From Owenia fusiformis (lineage: Eukaryota > Annelida > Polychaeta > Sabellida > Oweniidae): DNA of 64,000 nt. Location of the stretch: NCBI GenBank assembly GCA_903813345.2, contig CAIIXF020000001.1, positions 12,385,915 to 12,449,914 of the forward strand, given 5' to 3'. Position 1 is the first letter of the stretch. The number at the start of each line of letters is the position of its first letter. The position numbers and the translations under genes are program-made. Positions 36,540 through 49,530 of the stretch are shown here, piece by piece. The notes beneath the pieces were generated by a model. The model saw nothing but the letters and a program-made list of their open reading frames with translations. It was not told the origin of the DNA and did not search any database.

Positions 36540-39500
36540 CCTGCAGGACTTGAAAATTCCTCTTTGTGTCATTGGTATGGTAAGGTCAAGTCAAGGATAC
36601 CGAAATGTATTGTGCATAAAGGAGAACTTTCCATATATGATTAGAGACTTAAAAATTGGCATATTCACTTTATCTGAGTTTCCAGTTTCCTATCTGATGT
36701 ATATGTGCAGGTCATATACAAGTTAGCATCTTAATTAATGAAGTGAGCTGATTTTATAAATCTTGCTCCTTAATGTGTATTGCACAACAATGTGGCAACA
36801 AGATTGATGGAGTTGCATCTATTAGCTTGTGGCAGTGACACAGTGTCACAACACTGTCCAGGCATTAGTGTAAAAAACAATTTGTCATTCCTTGAACATT
36901 CATCTTTTAAATATTGTACATTTAGACTGTTGATGCTGGCCATTTTGTCAATTTGAAAGAGATGTATGTACAGTATATAGTAATTATTAGTCAAAGTACA
37001 GTAAAACCTGTATATTCATCTGAATGCTTTCTCTGGTCTTCTACCTTTTTGTCCAATTGAACTACATGTTTAAAAAAATTGAAATATGAAATCATTCAAA
37101 CACTTTTAGCTGGTACCAGTGGTTTTCAGATTGAACATGTTTTACTGTATTAATATGCTTATATTTATTATTAAGTACTCGTATCATATATGATGATGTA
37201 ATATTTTGTTCAAAGGTAATTACTTCCCTAAATATGAGTGAGAACCAGTTTTTACATTTCTAAAACTGCCTTATAATCTCTCTGAGGCGTCAAGAGATTA
37301 AACTGAGTACAACTTATGGTTCTTTATCCACCAATTAAAGAAAATAGAAGGAATGTGGAGTTTAAAATTTTCGGATGCAACCTTACCAAAAAATCATGTC
37401 ATCGTTTTCCTTACAATCCTTAATTTTTCTTTCTGAAAAAAGAATTGAGATATTTAATCAAATATAATTACAGATAGTGTTTATTGAAGATTTAAGATGC
37501 AAAAATGTCCAAAATTAGAAGATCCTTTAAATCATGAAACAAGGAAATTGTTTGGAGCTGAAGTACAGTTATACCATGTAATTTATCAAAAAACTTGATA
37601 TTATTTTAGAACTAATAACTCAGAGAAAGAGAAAAATATTTTTGTTAATTCATTCCATTTTGATGTTAAATTTTGCGTTCATATTTTTAGTTTCTTTTGA
37701 ATGTTGTAACATGTGAACGTTTTTGATATATTGTCATTATAATGCTTCCAAGTTTTTTTGCAAAGCTGCTAATCATGTACAAATTGCTAGTTTCGTTTTG
37801 AGTAAGCAAAATTGTACATTCACAAGGAAATAAACAATTGTGTATTCGACGCTATGAATGTTATTATTGTGGTAGAACACAGTAATTTGATATGATATAT
37901 AATTATATGTACAGCATATAAATGTACATATATTTATATCATACAGCATATGTTTATGTAATATGTATATGAAATATGATACATTTTAGAAAGGATGCCA
38001 TAATTGTTCATACATGTGTATTTATATGTAGTAACATGACTCACCAGTATTCATTTATGATCGTTAAGAGTAAGAGGGTCTGTCACATGAGTGTGTTTTA
38101 TGACTACAAGGTTCTATCATGTCAATATATGAGGGTCTTTAATATCAAGAACAGTAAGTGTCTGTTATGATCATAAGGGGACTATCAATTAAAGAGTGCA
38201 TGTACATCTGTATTAATACACATGCCACCTTTGTTTTTAATATTTTTTATTTCAGAAATGTGAATGTTTATTTGCTGTGTATATTGCAAGGAGTTTAAAC
38301 CAATAGTTGTACATAGATTCGAGATAACAGATATATGAGACTCTTTTTATGACACCACCTCAAGTTGTGAAATATTGTTATAGTCTCCAACATTTTTTGG
38401 ATGGTGTTTGGTCTCTGGCATTTGGCATCTGAAAAAAGGCAGGTGGTGACATTTTGTATGTTGATGCCATTTATTACAGTGTGTTTCATTTTGGATGTAA
38501 ATGATTCTCAGTTGTTTTATGATATTTACTAAAACATTCAAGTTGATATAATGGAAGATTGATGATCTGTATATTTAGTATTGATATTTAAAATCTCAAA
38601 CAGTGATCTTAAAGCTATGTGTGATATACAGTCTAAGTCTAAAGCACAGCCAAAGAAAATGGCAGATGAAGTATTACTGGTTCATATTTTGTCTTAAATT
38701 GTATGTCAGACTGTGAACATAAAGCTGTGTATTATTCAGCACAGGTAAGTTGTTAAACATGTGGAAAATATTATATTTATTGAGTTCCATTTCTATTGTC
38801 GTCATGACAAGTGGTGAATGGTGTTCAGTAGATGCTGTTCAGTGTCTGATGTGGAGTGGTCAGCATTTGGCATCTGCAACAAATGGCAGGTTATGACATT
38901 TTCCATGTTGATGCCTTGTAGTTCATTATACTTGTCACTGGTGCTGCACTCTTACAGTAGTGACATCTTTATGAGAAGCAAAACTGAATCCTCGCTTCGT
39001 TGATAGGATGTTTTGTATATTTATTGTTTTGTTTACAGCAATTGTATTGTACATATTTAAGGGGGAGGGGGGTAGACACATAGTTTGGAATTAATTATTT
39101 CATGTAAAAATACACCTTACTACAATTTAAACAATAAAGTGACTCTCCTCCAATTTATTTATGTACAGTACCTGTATTTGGAATTGATACCTACATGAAG
39201 AATCTCTTAATTATGACCAGATAGGACTACATGTACCAGGTATATGGCTTCTTGCCTTCATTTGTATACATATATCATGTATATATGTACTTTACTCATC
39301 CATATATTCATCATTTTAAATTAATATATATTCAATATACTCATAAATATAAGCTAAATGCAACATAAAACTGAATTTGTACATGATAGAATTTTATTCA
39401 TCTCCCTCACACTAATACTTAATATATACAAGTTGTATTGTATCATGCACTAAGAAAAATAGTTTACATCATTTATAACTGTACAGTATATAACATTGCA

Positions 39501-40130
39501 TATTTTTAGTGATCTATGAATATGAATGTGGCATAAAATATTTTCATCTCCAGAGAGAGAGATCTTACACATTCATATTCTAAATATATAAAATATGTGG
39601 ATTACAATTAAATGATTTGCATGTTTGACAAAATAAAAGTTCAAAAGAAAAAAGCAATACTATTGAAGACTAAAATATCCATACATTTTAAAAACCTTTT
39701 TAAGGTTGACTTTTGAAGCTTAGCTTCCTTGCTTTTGAAGTTACAGAAATTGCATATTATATTAAAGTTACGTAACCTGCATTGTCCTTGTACACTATCA
39801 TGAGATTTCATTACATCACCGGTAAAGCTTTTAATATGATAGTGTTTTTATTTCACATACTCTGGAACACTATCATGTTGTTACTGACCAGATCTTCTAA
39901 GGGGAGCCATCAAATCTCCCAACTAAATATATATGTGGTTGCGAGGTTTTCTAACTCAAATGAGTGTTTAGCATTCCATTGATGTACAATCAATATTTAA
40001 TGTGTTTCAAGCTTTCCATTGATATATCAACAGCTTCTAAATGGGTTTCAAGCTTTCAAATGGTATACTACTCTTTTTGAGTTGACACTTTTAGGATTAT
40101 GACTACAAGTTTTAGCTCATGCAAAAAAGC
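36540..40130. other. Intergenic, no gene seen
   Basis: Follows the peptidase poly(A) signal. It contains the two GTCACCACC MITE copies at 38351-38450 and 38801-38897, and otherwise AT-rich sequence without exon-like frames. Confidence 0.55.
38351..38450 (+). mobile_element. GTCACCACC MITE copy
   Basis: GACACCACCTC ... GCAGGTGGTGAC, followed by ATTTTGTATGTT. A more diverged copy lies at 38801-38897 (GTCATGACAAG ... CAGGTTATGAC). Confidence 0.6.
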
Positions 40131-40133
40131 TTA

Positions 40134-40563
40134 GGCCATAAGAAGTAGATTCTTTGTTTTGCGTCCCCTTGCTTGCACGATTTTGAGTAAATCAGAAAAA
40201 ACAAACACATTCATAGCAATCACAAGGATCTGAATCAGACGTCAATCAGAATCAGACGAAATGGCAGATAATTTGATGTGCATCAAAATTGACAGTGGTA
40301 TTAATAAGTTTGGCATACATAGTGTATTTTCTTATTTTTTACCCTTGAATAATAGCTATGTTTAAATATATTATATAAATGTATAGATATGTGTTTGTTA
40401 TCACTACAAATTGGTATGTCATCCCTTTTTATGCCCATAAAATGTATACAATTCTCAGCAAACAAGTTTGTGTTTTTTCTTGAGTTTGTGTTTGTTTTCC
40501 TTGTACCCTTGTATGATTTTGATTTTGCCAGGACGCAAAACAAAGAATCTACTTCTTATGGCC
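40134..40563. mobile_element. PIF/Harbinger-like MITE with TTA target duplication
   Basis: The inverted ends GGCCATAAGAAGTAGATT... and ...AATCTACTTCTTATGGCC match perfectly for about 33 bp. Both flanks are TTA (40131-40133 and 40564-40566). GGCC-type ends with a 3-bp TTA duplication are characteristic of PIF/Harbinger non-autonomous elements. Length is 430 bp, with no transposase. Confidence 0.85.
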
Positions 40564-41014
40564 TTAACTGTTCCTTACCATGGTTGGCATTTAGGCATTG
40601 GAGTTACCTGTTTGAGTAGCATTCCATTGGGGTAGACTTATCCTTTCATGCCCTCAAATTAGTCCTACCTGTGTTATAAGTATATACTAATACATATTAT
40701 ATGCATTGCACTAATGTAATGAGTATGTATCAACTAATGGTATTGGCTCTTCATTTTGTTACCATGGCAACTAAAATCAAAATGTTGTAATAGATTGTTG
40801 TCCATTGTGTTTGGTATTGAAAAATCATATGATATTGTGCAATAGTTCTCTGAAGGGTGATTATCATATATATAATAACCATCATTCTCTTGTGGTTCCA
40901 TCATTGTGCGCAATGTGAATGAACTTCCGATTCCAATAGTATCAACTGATCACGATTACTTATATAGATGCGAGCTAATGAATTTGGTATTTAATTAACA
41001 AACAATAAATGTGT

Positions 41015-44000
41015 TTAGTTCATCATAAGCTCTTCTTTACATATGTGATCCTTGCAAGCCTGACAGAGTTCTTTGTCATGTTGGTTTCTTGGTTTTCCAG
41101 TCCGTCGGTCAACACGCAGAGGAGGTCTGTCAAACCCATAATACACCTGGCCTATCCTGTTGTACACATTACCCAGAACCTACAAATTAACTTTTTGATT
41201 TAACATGTAATAACAATTGAGGGTAAGGATGGTGAACAATTGACACATCAAGTGTGTTATTCTTTTCGGTCTTTTTATTCAAGGCTCTCGCCACTACACG
41301 CACCTATTGGAGCACATGTACATACACTGTAAACTTGATGCAATAACCTGGTTAATTGGACAAGTTCGAATGTTTTTCTCTGGTTTTCAGATGTTTCCCT
41401 TTGTGTCCTCTGATCAAAGACAGGAAATGAGTAAGTAAAGGGTGATCCAAAAATACTTTAACATTTTTTACTCATTTCTCATGTAAATAATTCTTTGGAA
41501 GCAAACACAAATTGCTTCCAATTTGGGAAGCATAATATTCTTATTTTTTATGTGTTCTTTTTTAGTGTTATCTGAAGATTTTGCTTATTTTGGACCACCC
41601 TTTGCATTTGCGTTAAAGTTACCCTGCGCACAGAGTCTAGTTATAAGATGAAGCTCTCTTTTAAGAAGCTAGGTTGAATGGATACAAAGGGTATTAAGTA
41701 TTGTTTTACCTTTATAACCTCTTCTGGGTACCACATGGCATGTTCATAGCTTCCATTTTGACATCTCCTACACTGCTGACCATAGAGCTTGAACATCACC
41801 CACCCGTGGCTTGGACTGTATGGCGATGTATACATATTGTACCAGAACACAACTCGACCTTTCATTGATGTCCATCCATGTCCGCATTGCTACAACAAAA
41901 TGGAGGTCCATAAAATGAAAGTATTTTCATGTGATGATGACCTCATCAAGTTACCTCATCAAAAAACCAAGGTTTCCACGGAGCAATAGATTGATGAATT
42001 AAGTATATGGATGTACATGAACTTTGGTCATCAAAACTGTACATTGACTGATCGTGCATGAAGCCACCCCACCCCCACCCTCTTTTGCTATAGTCAAGTA
42101 TATTGAAAGCAGGGAGGTAAATCAATGCAAGGGAGACATTGAATGTGAATCTGGAGCCTTGAATTAGGCAAATGTATTAATTCACATGCTTTTACAAAAA
42201 GGCATTAGAAAATGAAATGTTGCATTAAATATATGAAATGCACTCAAACATATGAATTTAATAAACATAGGTAACATATTATATATAAGCATGATTCCTG
42301 AATAATAAATATTAACTAACATGCAATGGTTCTCCCAAGTGATTAGAATTGTCATTCTTCCCTACCATGCAATTTTGATATTTTTATAATAAGGGGATGT
42401 TACATGTTGTATTGAGCAAATGTAACTTTATACCCCATAACTTCCGATTTTGAACAACTGAGATAAAGCTTCATTTTCATACTTTCCTATTGATCATAAG
42501 ATGTATATGGACAGGGTATAGATATTCACTAAAGAGATTCAGTGGTCAGGTTACCCTAATCCATAGAGAATGTTCTCCGTTACAATACCCAAATAATGTT
42601 GATGTTTCATTTCTGTGGCCCAGAGACACCATCATTAGACAAGTTTTTTCAGGTAGTGAAAGTAACAACATTTTCGTCTTGAGTAGATGTTAATGTATGG
42701 GAAGAGGACTAGCTATTTATGAAGATGGATTAGAGAACTATGTTTTGTGAAGATGAGGTAGCCAATACCAATACCAATATTAAGTATTTTGAAGGTTGGA
42801 TATATGATTAGATATTACGAAAGTGGGGTAGGGGACTCGGTATTATGGAGGTGGGGTTGAAGACTAGGTAAAAGATGGGGTAGAGGTAGATAACTAGGTA
42901 TTATAAAGGGGGGGGGGGCTAGATATTATGTAGGTGAGGTAAATGACTAGGTACATTTGAAGGTGGTGTAGAGGACTGTATTTTAAAGTGGGGTAGAGGA
43001 CTAGGTAGAAGGAGGGGTAAAAGCCCGGGGGTAAAAGAATAGCTACTATGAAGGTAGGTGACTAGGTATTATGTAGGTGGGATAGAAGACTATGTATTAT
43101 CATGGGCATTCAATAGAGGGGGGTAGATGACTAGGTATTATGTAGGTGGGATAGAAGACTATGTATTATCATGGGCATTCAATAGAGGGGGGTAGATGAC
43201 TAGGTATTATGTAGGTGGGATAGAAGACTATGTATTATCATGGGCATTCAATAGAGGGGGGTAGATGACTAGGTATTATGTAGGTGGGATAGAAGACTAT
43301 GTATTATCATGGGCATTCAATAGAGGGGGGTAGAGGACTAGGTATTATGTAGGTGGGATAGAAGACTATGTATTATCATGGGCATTCAATAGAGGGGGGT
43401 AGATGACTAGGTATTATGTAGGTGGGATAGAAGACTATGTATTATCATGGGCATTCAATAGAGGGGGGTAGAGGACTAGGTATTATGTAGGTGGGATAGA
43501 AGACTATGTATTATCATGGGCATTCAATAGAGGGGGGTAGAGGACTAGGTATTATGTAGGTGGGATAGAAGACTATGTATTATCATGGGCATTCAATAGA
43601 GGGGGGTAGATGACTAGGTATTATGTAGGTGGGATAGAAGACTATGTATTATCATGGGCATTCAATAGAGGGGGGTAGATGACTAGGTATTATGTAGGTG
43701 GGATAGAAGACTATGTATTATCATGGGCATTCAATAGAGGGGGGTAGAGGACTAGGTATTATGAAGTTGTGGTAGAGGATTAAGTAGAAGGTGATGCAGA
43801 GGTAGAATATGTATAGTGAAGATGAAGTAAGAGAGCTATGAGGAGCTAAGTGAAGTGGACGACTAGTACACGGTGTAAAGGACTTGGTAATTTGAAGGTG
43901 AGACGAGGGGCAATATATTATGAAGGTACACATAGGGTGTTTGTGAAATTATAAAGATGGGTAGGATTTTGAGGTGTTAATCAGGGTTAGCCTTGAAGTT

Positions 44001-44195
44001 TGGATAAAGGTAAAGGTGCAGAATGAAATATGCTAGATGACATACCTGACATGAGAACCTGACTTTGGCACTGTCTTTGAATGTTCTACAGTTCTCTTGT
44101 GGGCTGGGTGCTATGAAGGTGGGGTATAGGTCCCAACGGTGAGGAGAATACTGATTAAAAAGCTTGTTGAATTCGCCATGCCATACAATCTCCAT
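41015..44195 (-). CDS. 3CxxC-type zinc-finger protein, receptor-transporting-protein-like, 3 exons
   Basis: Minus-strand exons 44195-44046, 41889-41710 and 41179-41015 join in phase 0 at both junctions (donors GTATG and GTAAA, acceptors TAG), giving 164 residues. The product is a near-complete zf-3CxxC domain. EF.KLF and W.LYP begin it. C49-x2-C52 sits in VRFSCQQCGHGWTS, C90-x2-C93 in QQCRRCQ and C149-x2-C152 in ELCQACKDHIC. YEHAMWYPEEV is also typical. Vertebrate RTP1-4 use this domain to bind and export chemosensory receptors and end in a membrane anchor. No anchor is visible here, so the protein may be soluble; ZAR1-type RNA-binding proteins share the fold. The start ATG (AGGATGG) has a strong context and lies directly after an AG, so at least one more exon lies upstream. 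ATTAAA on this strand at 40995-40990 may be the poly(A) signal. Confidence 0.85.
41620..41693. mobile_element. TACCCT-family element, internally deleted copy
   Basis: Begins TACCCTGCGCACAGAGTC and ends ACAAAGGGTA. Only the two ends and the GAAGCTCTCTTTTAAGAAG block remain, 74 bp in all. It lies in intron 2 of the 3CxxC gene. A further rearranged relative lies at 58018-58097 (GACTCTGCGCGCAGGGTA next to TCTTTCAAGAAGCGAAGTC). Confidence 0.65.
42720..43770. repeat. 69-bp minisatellite with degenerate flank, intron 1 of the 3CxxC gene
   Basis: About ten near-identical 69-bp units between about 43060 and 43760, each with GACTAGGTATTATGTAGG, GAAGACTATGTATTATCATG and GGCATTCAATAGAGGGG. The unit varies mainly at one base (TAGATGAC or TAGAGGAC). 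To the left, from about 42720, lie older diverged units of roughly 30 bp sharing GGTGGGGTAGAGGACTAGG. Confidence 0.95.
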
Positions 44196-44798
44196 CCTGA
44201 AAACAACATACCATTAATTAAAGAAGTACATTGTAAAATGATATTAATGCGTCTCTTGTAATAAACACTTGGTGGATGACCACAGATTATTCGATTAAAA
44301 ATATTTGTAATCTATACTTATTACTGGTACGCTATGATAAATCTAGTTTTTATGTCATTACTAGAAGTGATGCCATTGTTAAAGTGTCATCCTATTTTGT
44401 AGATAGTGTTCTGTGGTTGGTGTAATGCATGCCTTACTTGTATGTTGCAGTTCTTTTCAATTACTGAGTTTAAATTGATGATAGTTGTGCTCATTTATAT
44501 TTTGGTTGAATCCTGTATTTTTAATAGTCTTGCCTCAAGACCCTGCACCCCCCCCCCTCCCCCTATCTTCTTTTCAGAATGTGTTGGAGAAGCACTCGTG
44601 AAGCATGGACTTCAAATGACTAGAAGTCCATGCTTGAAGCAAGACAATGTTTTTAAGTATTGAACTATATGCTTTATCTGTCATGGATTGTGTTTCTGGA
44701 ATATTCTACAGTAGTCAAAGGGAGGGGTGAATTTTTCTGGAGATTTTTTTAATAAATCATCTAAAAATTATAATAATTGTTCAGAGGAAATGTCTATG

Positions 44799-45129
44799 TT
44801 AGACAAATGACTAGTTTTCGAATCGGAACGATGTTGAAGTTCTGGAGGAATTATCTATATTGTATGGAGAGAAGGGGTTCGTATTTCCGGTTCTTATATC
44901 ATCTTCTGAAAATTATAAAGGAGAGTTGAACACTGAACTAAGAGGAAGGACACCGGCATTGTTGAGATATATCTTTTTCTGGCTTTCTAAAACTCTTGAA
45001 GATGTAATGAAAAATACAAAAAGAATCTTTGGCTTTAGTTTAGTTGTAATGGGTTTTACTTTTGTTGTCTCCTGTTATGTTGTTCATCTGTTATATTGTT
45101 ACATTAATCAGCTTTTTATTAGCATTTAG
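44799..45129 (+). CDS. Unrecognised open frame with a C-terminal membrane segment
   Basis: An open frame of about 100 codons without an obvious ATG start reads NRNDVEVLEELSILYGEKGF, then SSSENYKGELNTELRGRTPA and a hydrophobic tail FGFSLVVMGFTFVVSCYVVHLLYCYI, ending at a stop at 45127. It could be a terminal exon: an AG lies just before the frame, but with a poor pyrimidine tract. It could also be a transposon remnant or chance. Composition looks more protein-like than the surrounding AT-rich frames, but I recognise no family. Confidence 0.2.
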
Positions 45130-48100
45130 TTCAATAGGCTAAGATGGCATATCCAGTGTTGGATTTCGATGTAATTGTTGTGTTATATCGTATTGAATTC
45201 TTTAGTATATACATGTAGCATCTATCATCGAAGTGATGAGGAGCGTGGCTGTAACGTGACGACGCCTTAATTAAATAAATAAATGACTGTTGCAAAAAGA
45301 CAAAACATTTAAATGTCCACAGTAGTGTATATGACGAATATTGCAAACAACATTATTTTAAAACAGCAGTATACATAAATGTTTTATTGTATTTACACAG
45401 ACTACAATTGAATTGACAACAGGACGAGCATTTGAATTCCTGAATGTATCCCTATTGTTTCATTTCGTGTTTAATCAGCAGGTAGATTGAATGTCTGAGT
45501 GTCAGTTACTCATGTTTATAGTTTGTAGTCAGGTATGATGATCTATGGAGTTAATTAATTTCTACATGTACTGTATACATCCCTCCACGTGTTCAACAAT
45601 TACATTGATTTTCATGTATTATTTCGTTTTGATTAATTTGAGGTGAAGTTAGTGGTGACTTCTCTTATTTTTAGGTTTATGGGTTGAATTTGATACAAAT
45701 GGATTTAATGTTAAATATGCCACGCCCTAGTCATATATTCCGTTCTCTGTGCTCAATGTTGTTCCCATTTTCTCAAAAGTCCAACAACGATTTTTGAAAT
45801 ATTTCATAAAAATCTCTTGATTTTAAGAGTCATTGGTAATAGTTCTAAAACTTTACTTTTTCAATAACGTTAAATATGGACACTTCTTGATCTTAAATTT
45901 CTAGTTATTCCTATTTTGATCAGTTATCTCAAATCCTTTTAGTATTTTGGGGATTGCAAGAAGCACTTTATCGTACAAGTATATTCAGAAAATTGCTACA
46001 AGCAAGTGACAAATTATTTTTTCCTTTGCTGCCACATAAAGCATGCTGAGTGAAGAGGGAGACTCACAAATCTTGAGAAAATGTTTTTGGACTGAATATG
46101 TTTTTTCTGAAAGAATACTCAGAGCCAAACTTACGAGCCCAAAATTTTCCTTTAAAATGAGTATGTTTCGTAAAAGTAAAGCCACGAGTCTCTAATTCGA
46201 ACTCAGATGTTTTAAAAAATTGGGTAATCTTCGAAAACTATTGAAACGTTCATGATTTTCAGATTATGGCAAATTCATCGACATGGGGCATATGATTTCA
46301 TTTGAGTCAATTTTGCTTGCTCGCTCTGATATATTATGACCACCGTCTATGGGTTTAAAAATTAGAGGCAAGCAACGATTTCAATTGACCACAATCCTAC
46401 CGAAAAGAATGCACTTTCTAAACCATAAATAAAATATGTAAATCGTACCATTTTGTCTCCATTGATTTAGAATACCTTTCCAAAGCATATCAATGTCGAA
46501 ATCCGAATCGTATCAAATAATTTTCTTCATGATGCACAGTGAAAAACATATTCTAGTAGCCGATAGCCTGTTTTCTCAAGTTAGACGATCTTATTGGAGG
46601 ATACAATGATGAGCGGAATTAGTCTTCCTGGTTTCCAAGTTAAGATGATAGTTTCTAATTTACACATATTAGTTGCAGTTTCGATGTTGGTTGCTCCGGA
46701 ATTTCGTAAAAAAGGAGAGTACGGAGAATTTTTTTCTGGCTCGTCTAACGAACATTTAAATTCATTAGTACATATATGTACATGTACATATACATGTAGT
46801 TTGATAATAGTCTACAGTTAAGGAATACCGAAGATTTTGTCCTACTATGTGTATCTGTTAATGATCAACAGTGTAGCGTAGCAAAATGTATCTTAACAAA
46901 ATGGCGACTTTTCAAAAACTTACCAACGTTCGCTGTATAACAAAATTTCTTGAGTGTTTGGATCCAAAAAGGCTGCACTTGCCATAATTTGTTATAATTC
47001 CAAGATTTGTTGAAATATACAGATTTACATCCTTTGTGGAAGATTGTCAGCCTTGTTATATCGACATAAAATGCCTTTATGAGCACTTTTTCAGATTTGA
47101 ATTTGTAGGCTATATTTCGTATTAAATGCAAATATAATTGATATGCTCTCTAATATGTTCTTCGATCATGACATAAGATCTGCGAATATTCCAAAACATT
47201 CTAGGAATTGTTTATATATGAGTACCTTATAGTTTAGTTTCACAAATGGCGGATGCTATTTAGTTCAAATCCAAAAACCAGAATTTCTCTCAGTTTCGAT
47301 GAGTCGGTAACTGCATATTATCTCTTAAGTGACGCAAAATATCCTAAAATTATAGTATGTACTTAAAATAGTGAGTCTGCCCCGAGTGTCCCGATCATTT
47401 CCTTAAATCCTTCAATCAAGCAGTCAATCGTTGTATTATATTAGGTACGTACCGGTTGGTAACTTTACTTTAAATTCTATGAATTTTAAAAAAAGTTTAT
47501 AGAATCTCTCCCTTATAATAACCGAAATACCAAATAAAGAATGTTTAAAGTTCAATAGCTGGTGTGTTATCAAATTCATTTTTCTTGGAATATAACAATT
47601 ATTGATTTTAAGGTCAATCTGTTCAAGAAAATATGTTTTTATATCAATATAAACACTGATAACAGGTTCATCTAGTTCTTCTACCACCCCACTGATTGCG
47701 AATATATGAATATAATAGAACCATATTGCAAATATAAGTCTATACTTATGTAAAATAATCATATAATAGTTTATTTTTAATTAAAAGTAGTTTTAATATA
47801 AGAATATAAGTAAGTCACACACGTTTTTCAAAAACAACACGTCATTTCAGAAGTAATTTCTCCACTTCTCACGAGAGGGCCTCTAGCCTGTGATTTAGAA
47901 ATAAAACCTGTGGGTAACAATCAGTTCTAAACCAATACATTTCAATTATAAATTCCGATTTTGTAATAATTATACGAGCTTTAAAATCAATGTATTTATA
48001 TATGTTGATACCATGATAATATGGAGTGCTATTTCATATTATTATTAAATTATTGTAATAATATTGTGCTTAGAACACTTATGATATGAGGGTATGAGAT

Positions 48101-48460
48101 GTGACTGATGGTGGTAGTATCATTGCTTGCCAACTCCATGGAGCCATGTGGCAGGAGTAGATGGCCAAACTTTTTTCCAATTTTTGCAATGCAAATTATG
48201 GCTGCTAATCTTTTGAGAATTCAGTCTTTTCATGGGCTTTCTCTAATTGAAAGCCCATGGTCTTTTTGATGATTTGTAGACCCCAAGAAGTAAGTAAAAC
48301 GGTGCTTATCACTATGTACACACATAATATGTGATTTCAGTTATAATGAATCAGAATGTTGACAAACAAATGGAGGGGTGGGATACTGTGGATGTTTGGT
48401 CAGTGCTATTTGTTATACGATTGTCTTTCTCAGAACAAAACTACGATATGAACATATTAC
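45130..48460. other. Non-coding stretch, nothing recognisable
   Basis: Open frames here (for example 108 codons at 47436-47762, minus) lack recognisable domains and convincing splice context. No placed repeats. Confidence 0.5.
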
Positions 48461-48469
48461 AACTGACAC

Positions 48470-49380
48470 ATGCATGTGATACGATTAGATGAAGGAGTGG
48501 GCTATATCAGATAAAATGGAAATATTTTTAAAAATGGCATAGAGTGGGCTATAGTGGAGATTATAGAGATAATGAGAATAATTTGAAATTAGTACAGAGT
48601 GGACTAAATCAGGTAAAGCCAGAGATTAGACGAGGATAATAATTTGGAATAATTTTAAATACAAAGTGGGCCAGGTTTTAGGAAATGATTTGATATTACA
48701 ATAGAGTGGGCTAGAACAGAAAATATTGACATTTGTACAGAGTGGTCTAGATTAGAGATGAATAGAATACTTTAACATGAGTACAGAGTAGGCTGAATCA
48801 GGGATGAAGAGATTAATTAAAAATAAGTAGTACAGAGTGGGCTACTGAGATCAAAGATAGTGAGAATTTATCATGAGCACGGACTAGACCGAACTAAATT
48901 AGAGATAACAAGAGAATAATTTAGCATAACAGAATGGACTAAAAAGAGAGAAGAATAATAGTACAATAACGTCATTTCTAAGGGCAATATAGTGAAATAT
49001 TGGACCGAGGGCCGAAGGCCCAAGGTCCAATATTTCACTATATTGCTCGCAGAAATGACGTTATTAGTATTATTACCACCGTTAACGACCAGGGCTGAAA
49101 TAGCAAGAAAATCTTACGCACTGAACGATATCTAATTTCCCGGGGAAAAATTGCCGGTCCAGAATATATTCTAGAACGGTCCATATGGACCACCACTATG
49201 ACGTCACACATTTCTCAGGTCGATATAGTAAAATGAACCACTTCTAAACTAGCACTAAAACCCCTAGAACTGGCCCGGCAAGGTGGTAATAATACCGAAT
49301 AACTGAATGGGCTAAATCAGATTTGAACATAATAATTCAATTATAAGTACAGAGTGGGCTACATAAGCGATAAAGAGAAT
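48470..49380. repeat. Degenerate GTACAGAGTGGGCTA repeats interrupted by hairpin elements
   Basis: At least eight copies of AGTACAGAGTGGGCTA-like words, spaced about 60 bases apart, run from 48490 to 48960 and continue at 49300-49375. They are split by the elements at 48966-49065 and about 49070-49290. Confidence 0.7.
48966..49290. mobile_element. Nested hairpin / TATTACCACC element
   Basis: AATAACGTCATTTCT with AATATAGTGAAATATTGGACC pairs with GGTCCAATATTTCACTATATT and AGAAATGACGTTATT (48966-49065), a strong long hairpin. It is followed by ATTACCACCGTTAACG, whose inverted partner GGTGGTAAT ends at about 49290. A fragment of the same right end, inverted, lies at 49379-49432 (ATTACCACCTTGCCGGGCC ... 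TTTTAGTGCTAG). Confidence 0.7.
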
Positions 49381-49429
49381 TATTACCACCTTGCCGGGCC
49401 AGTTCTAGGGGTTTTAGTGCTAGTTTAGA

Positions 49430-49530
49430 AGGCTTGGCAAAGGTGCTCAAACTTTGGCCAAAGGTGTTTAAAAGTTGGCCAAAGGTGTTCAAAATTTGGA
49501 CAAAAGTGTTCAGATTTGGACTTAGGTGTC
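49430..49530. repeat. Short tandem repeat AAAGGTGTTCAAAATTTGGC
   Basis: About five 21-23-bp units sharing AAAGGTGTTCAAA.TTGGCC. The GTGTTCA word is shared with the arrays at 8685-8965 and with 52195-52320. Confidence 0.8.

Noticed and set aside
47436-47762. 108-codon minus-strand frame
   Set aside because: AT-rich, no recognised motif, no supported neighbours, although a GT donor-like site lies near its end.
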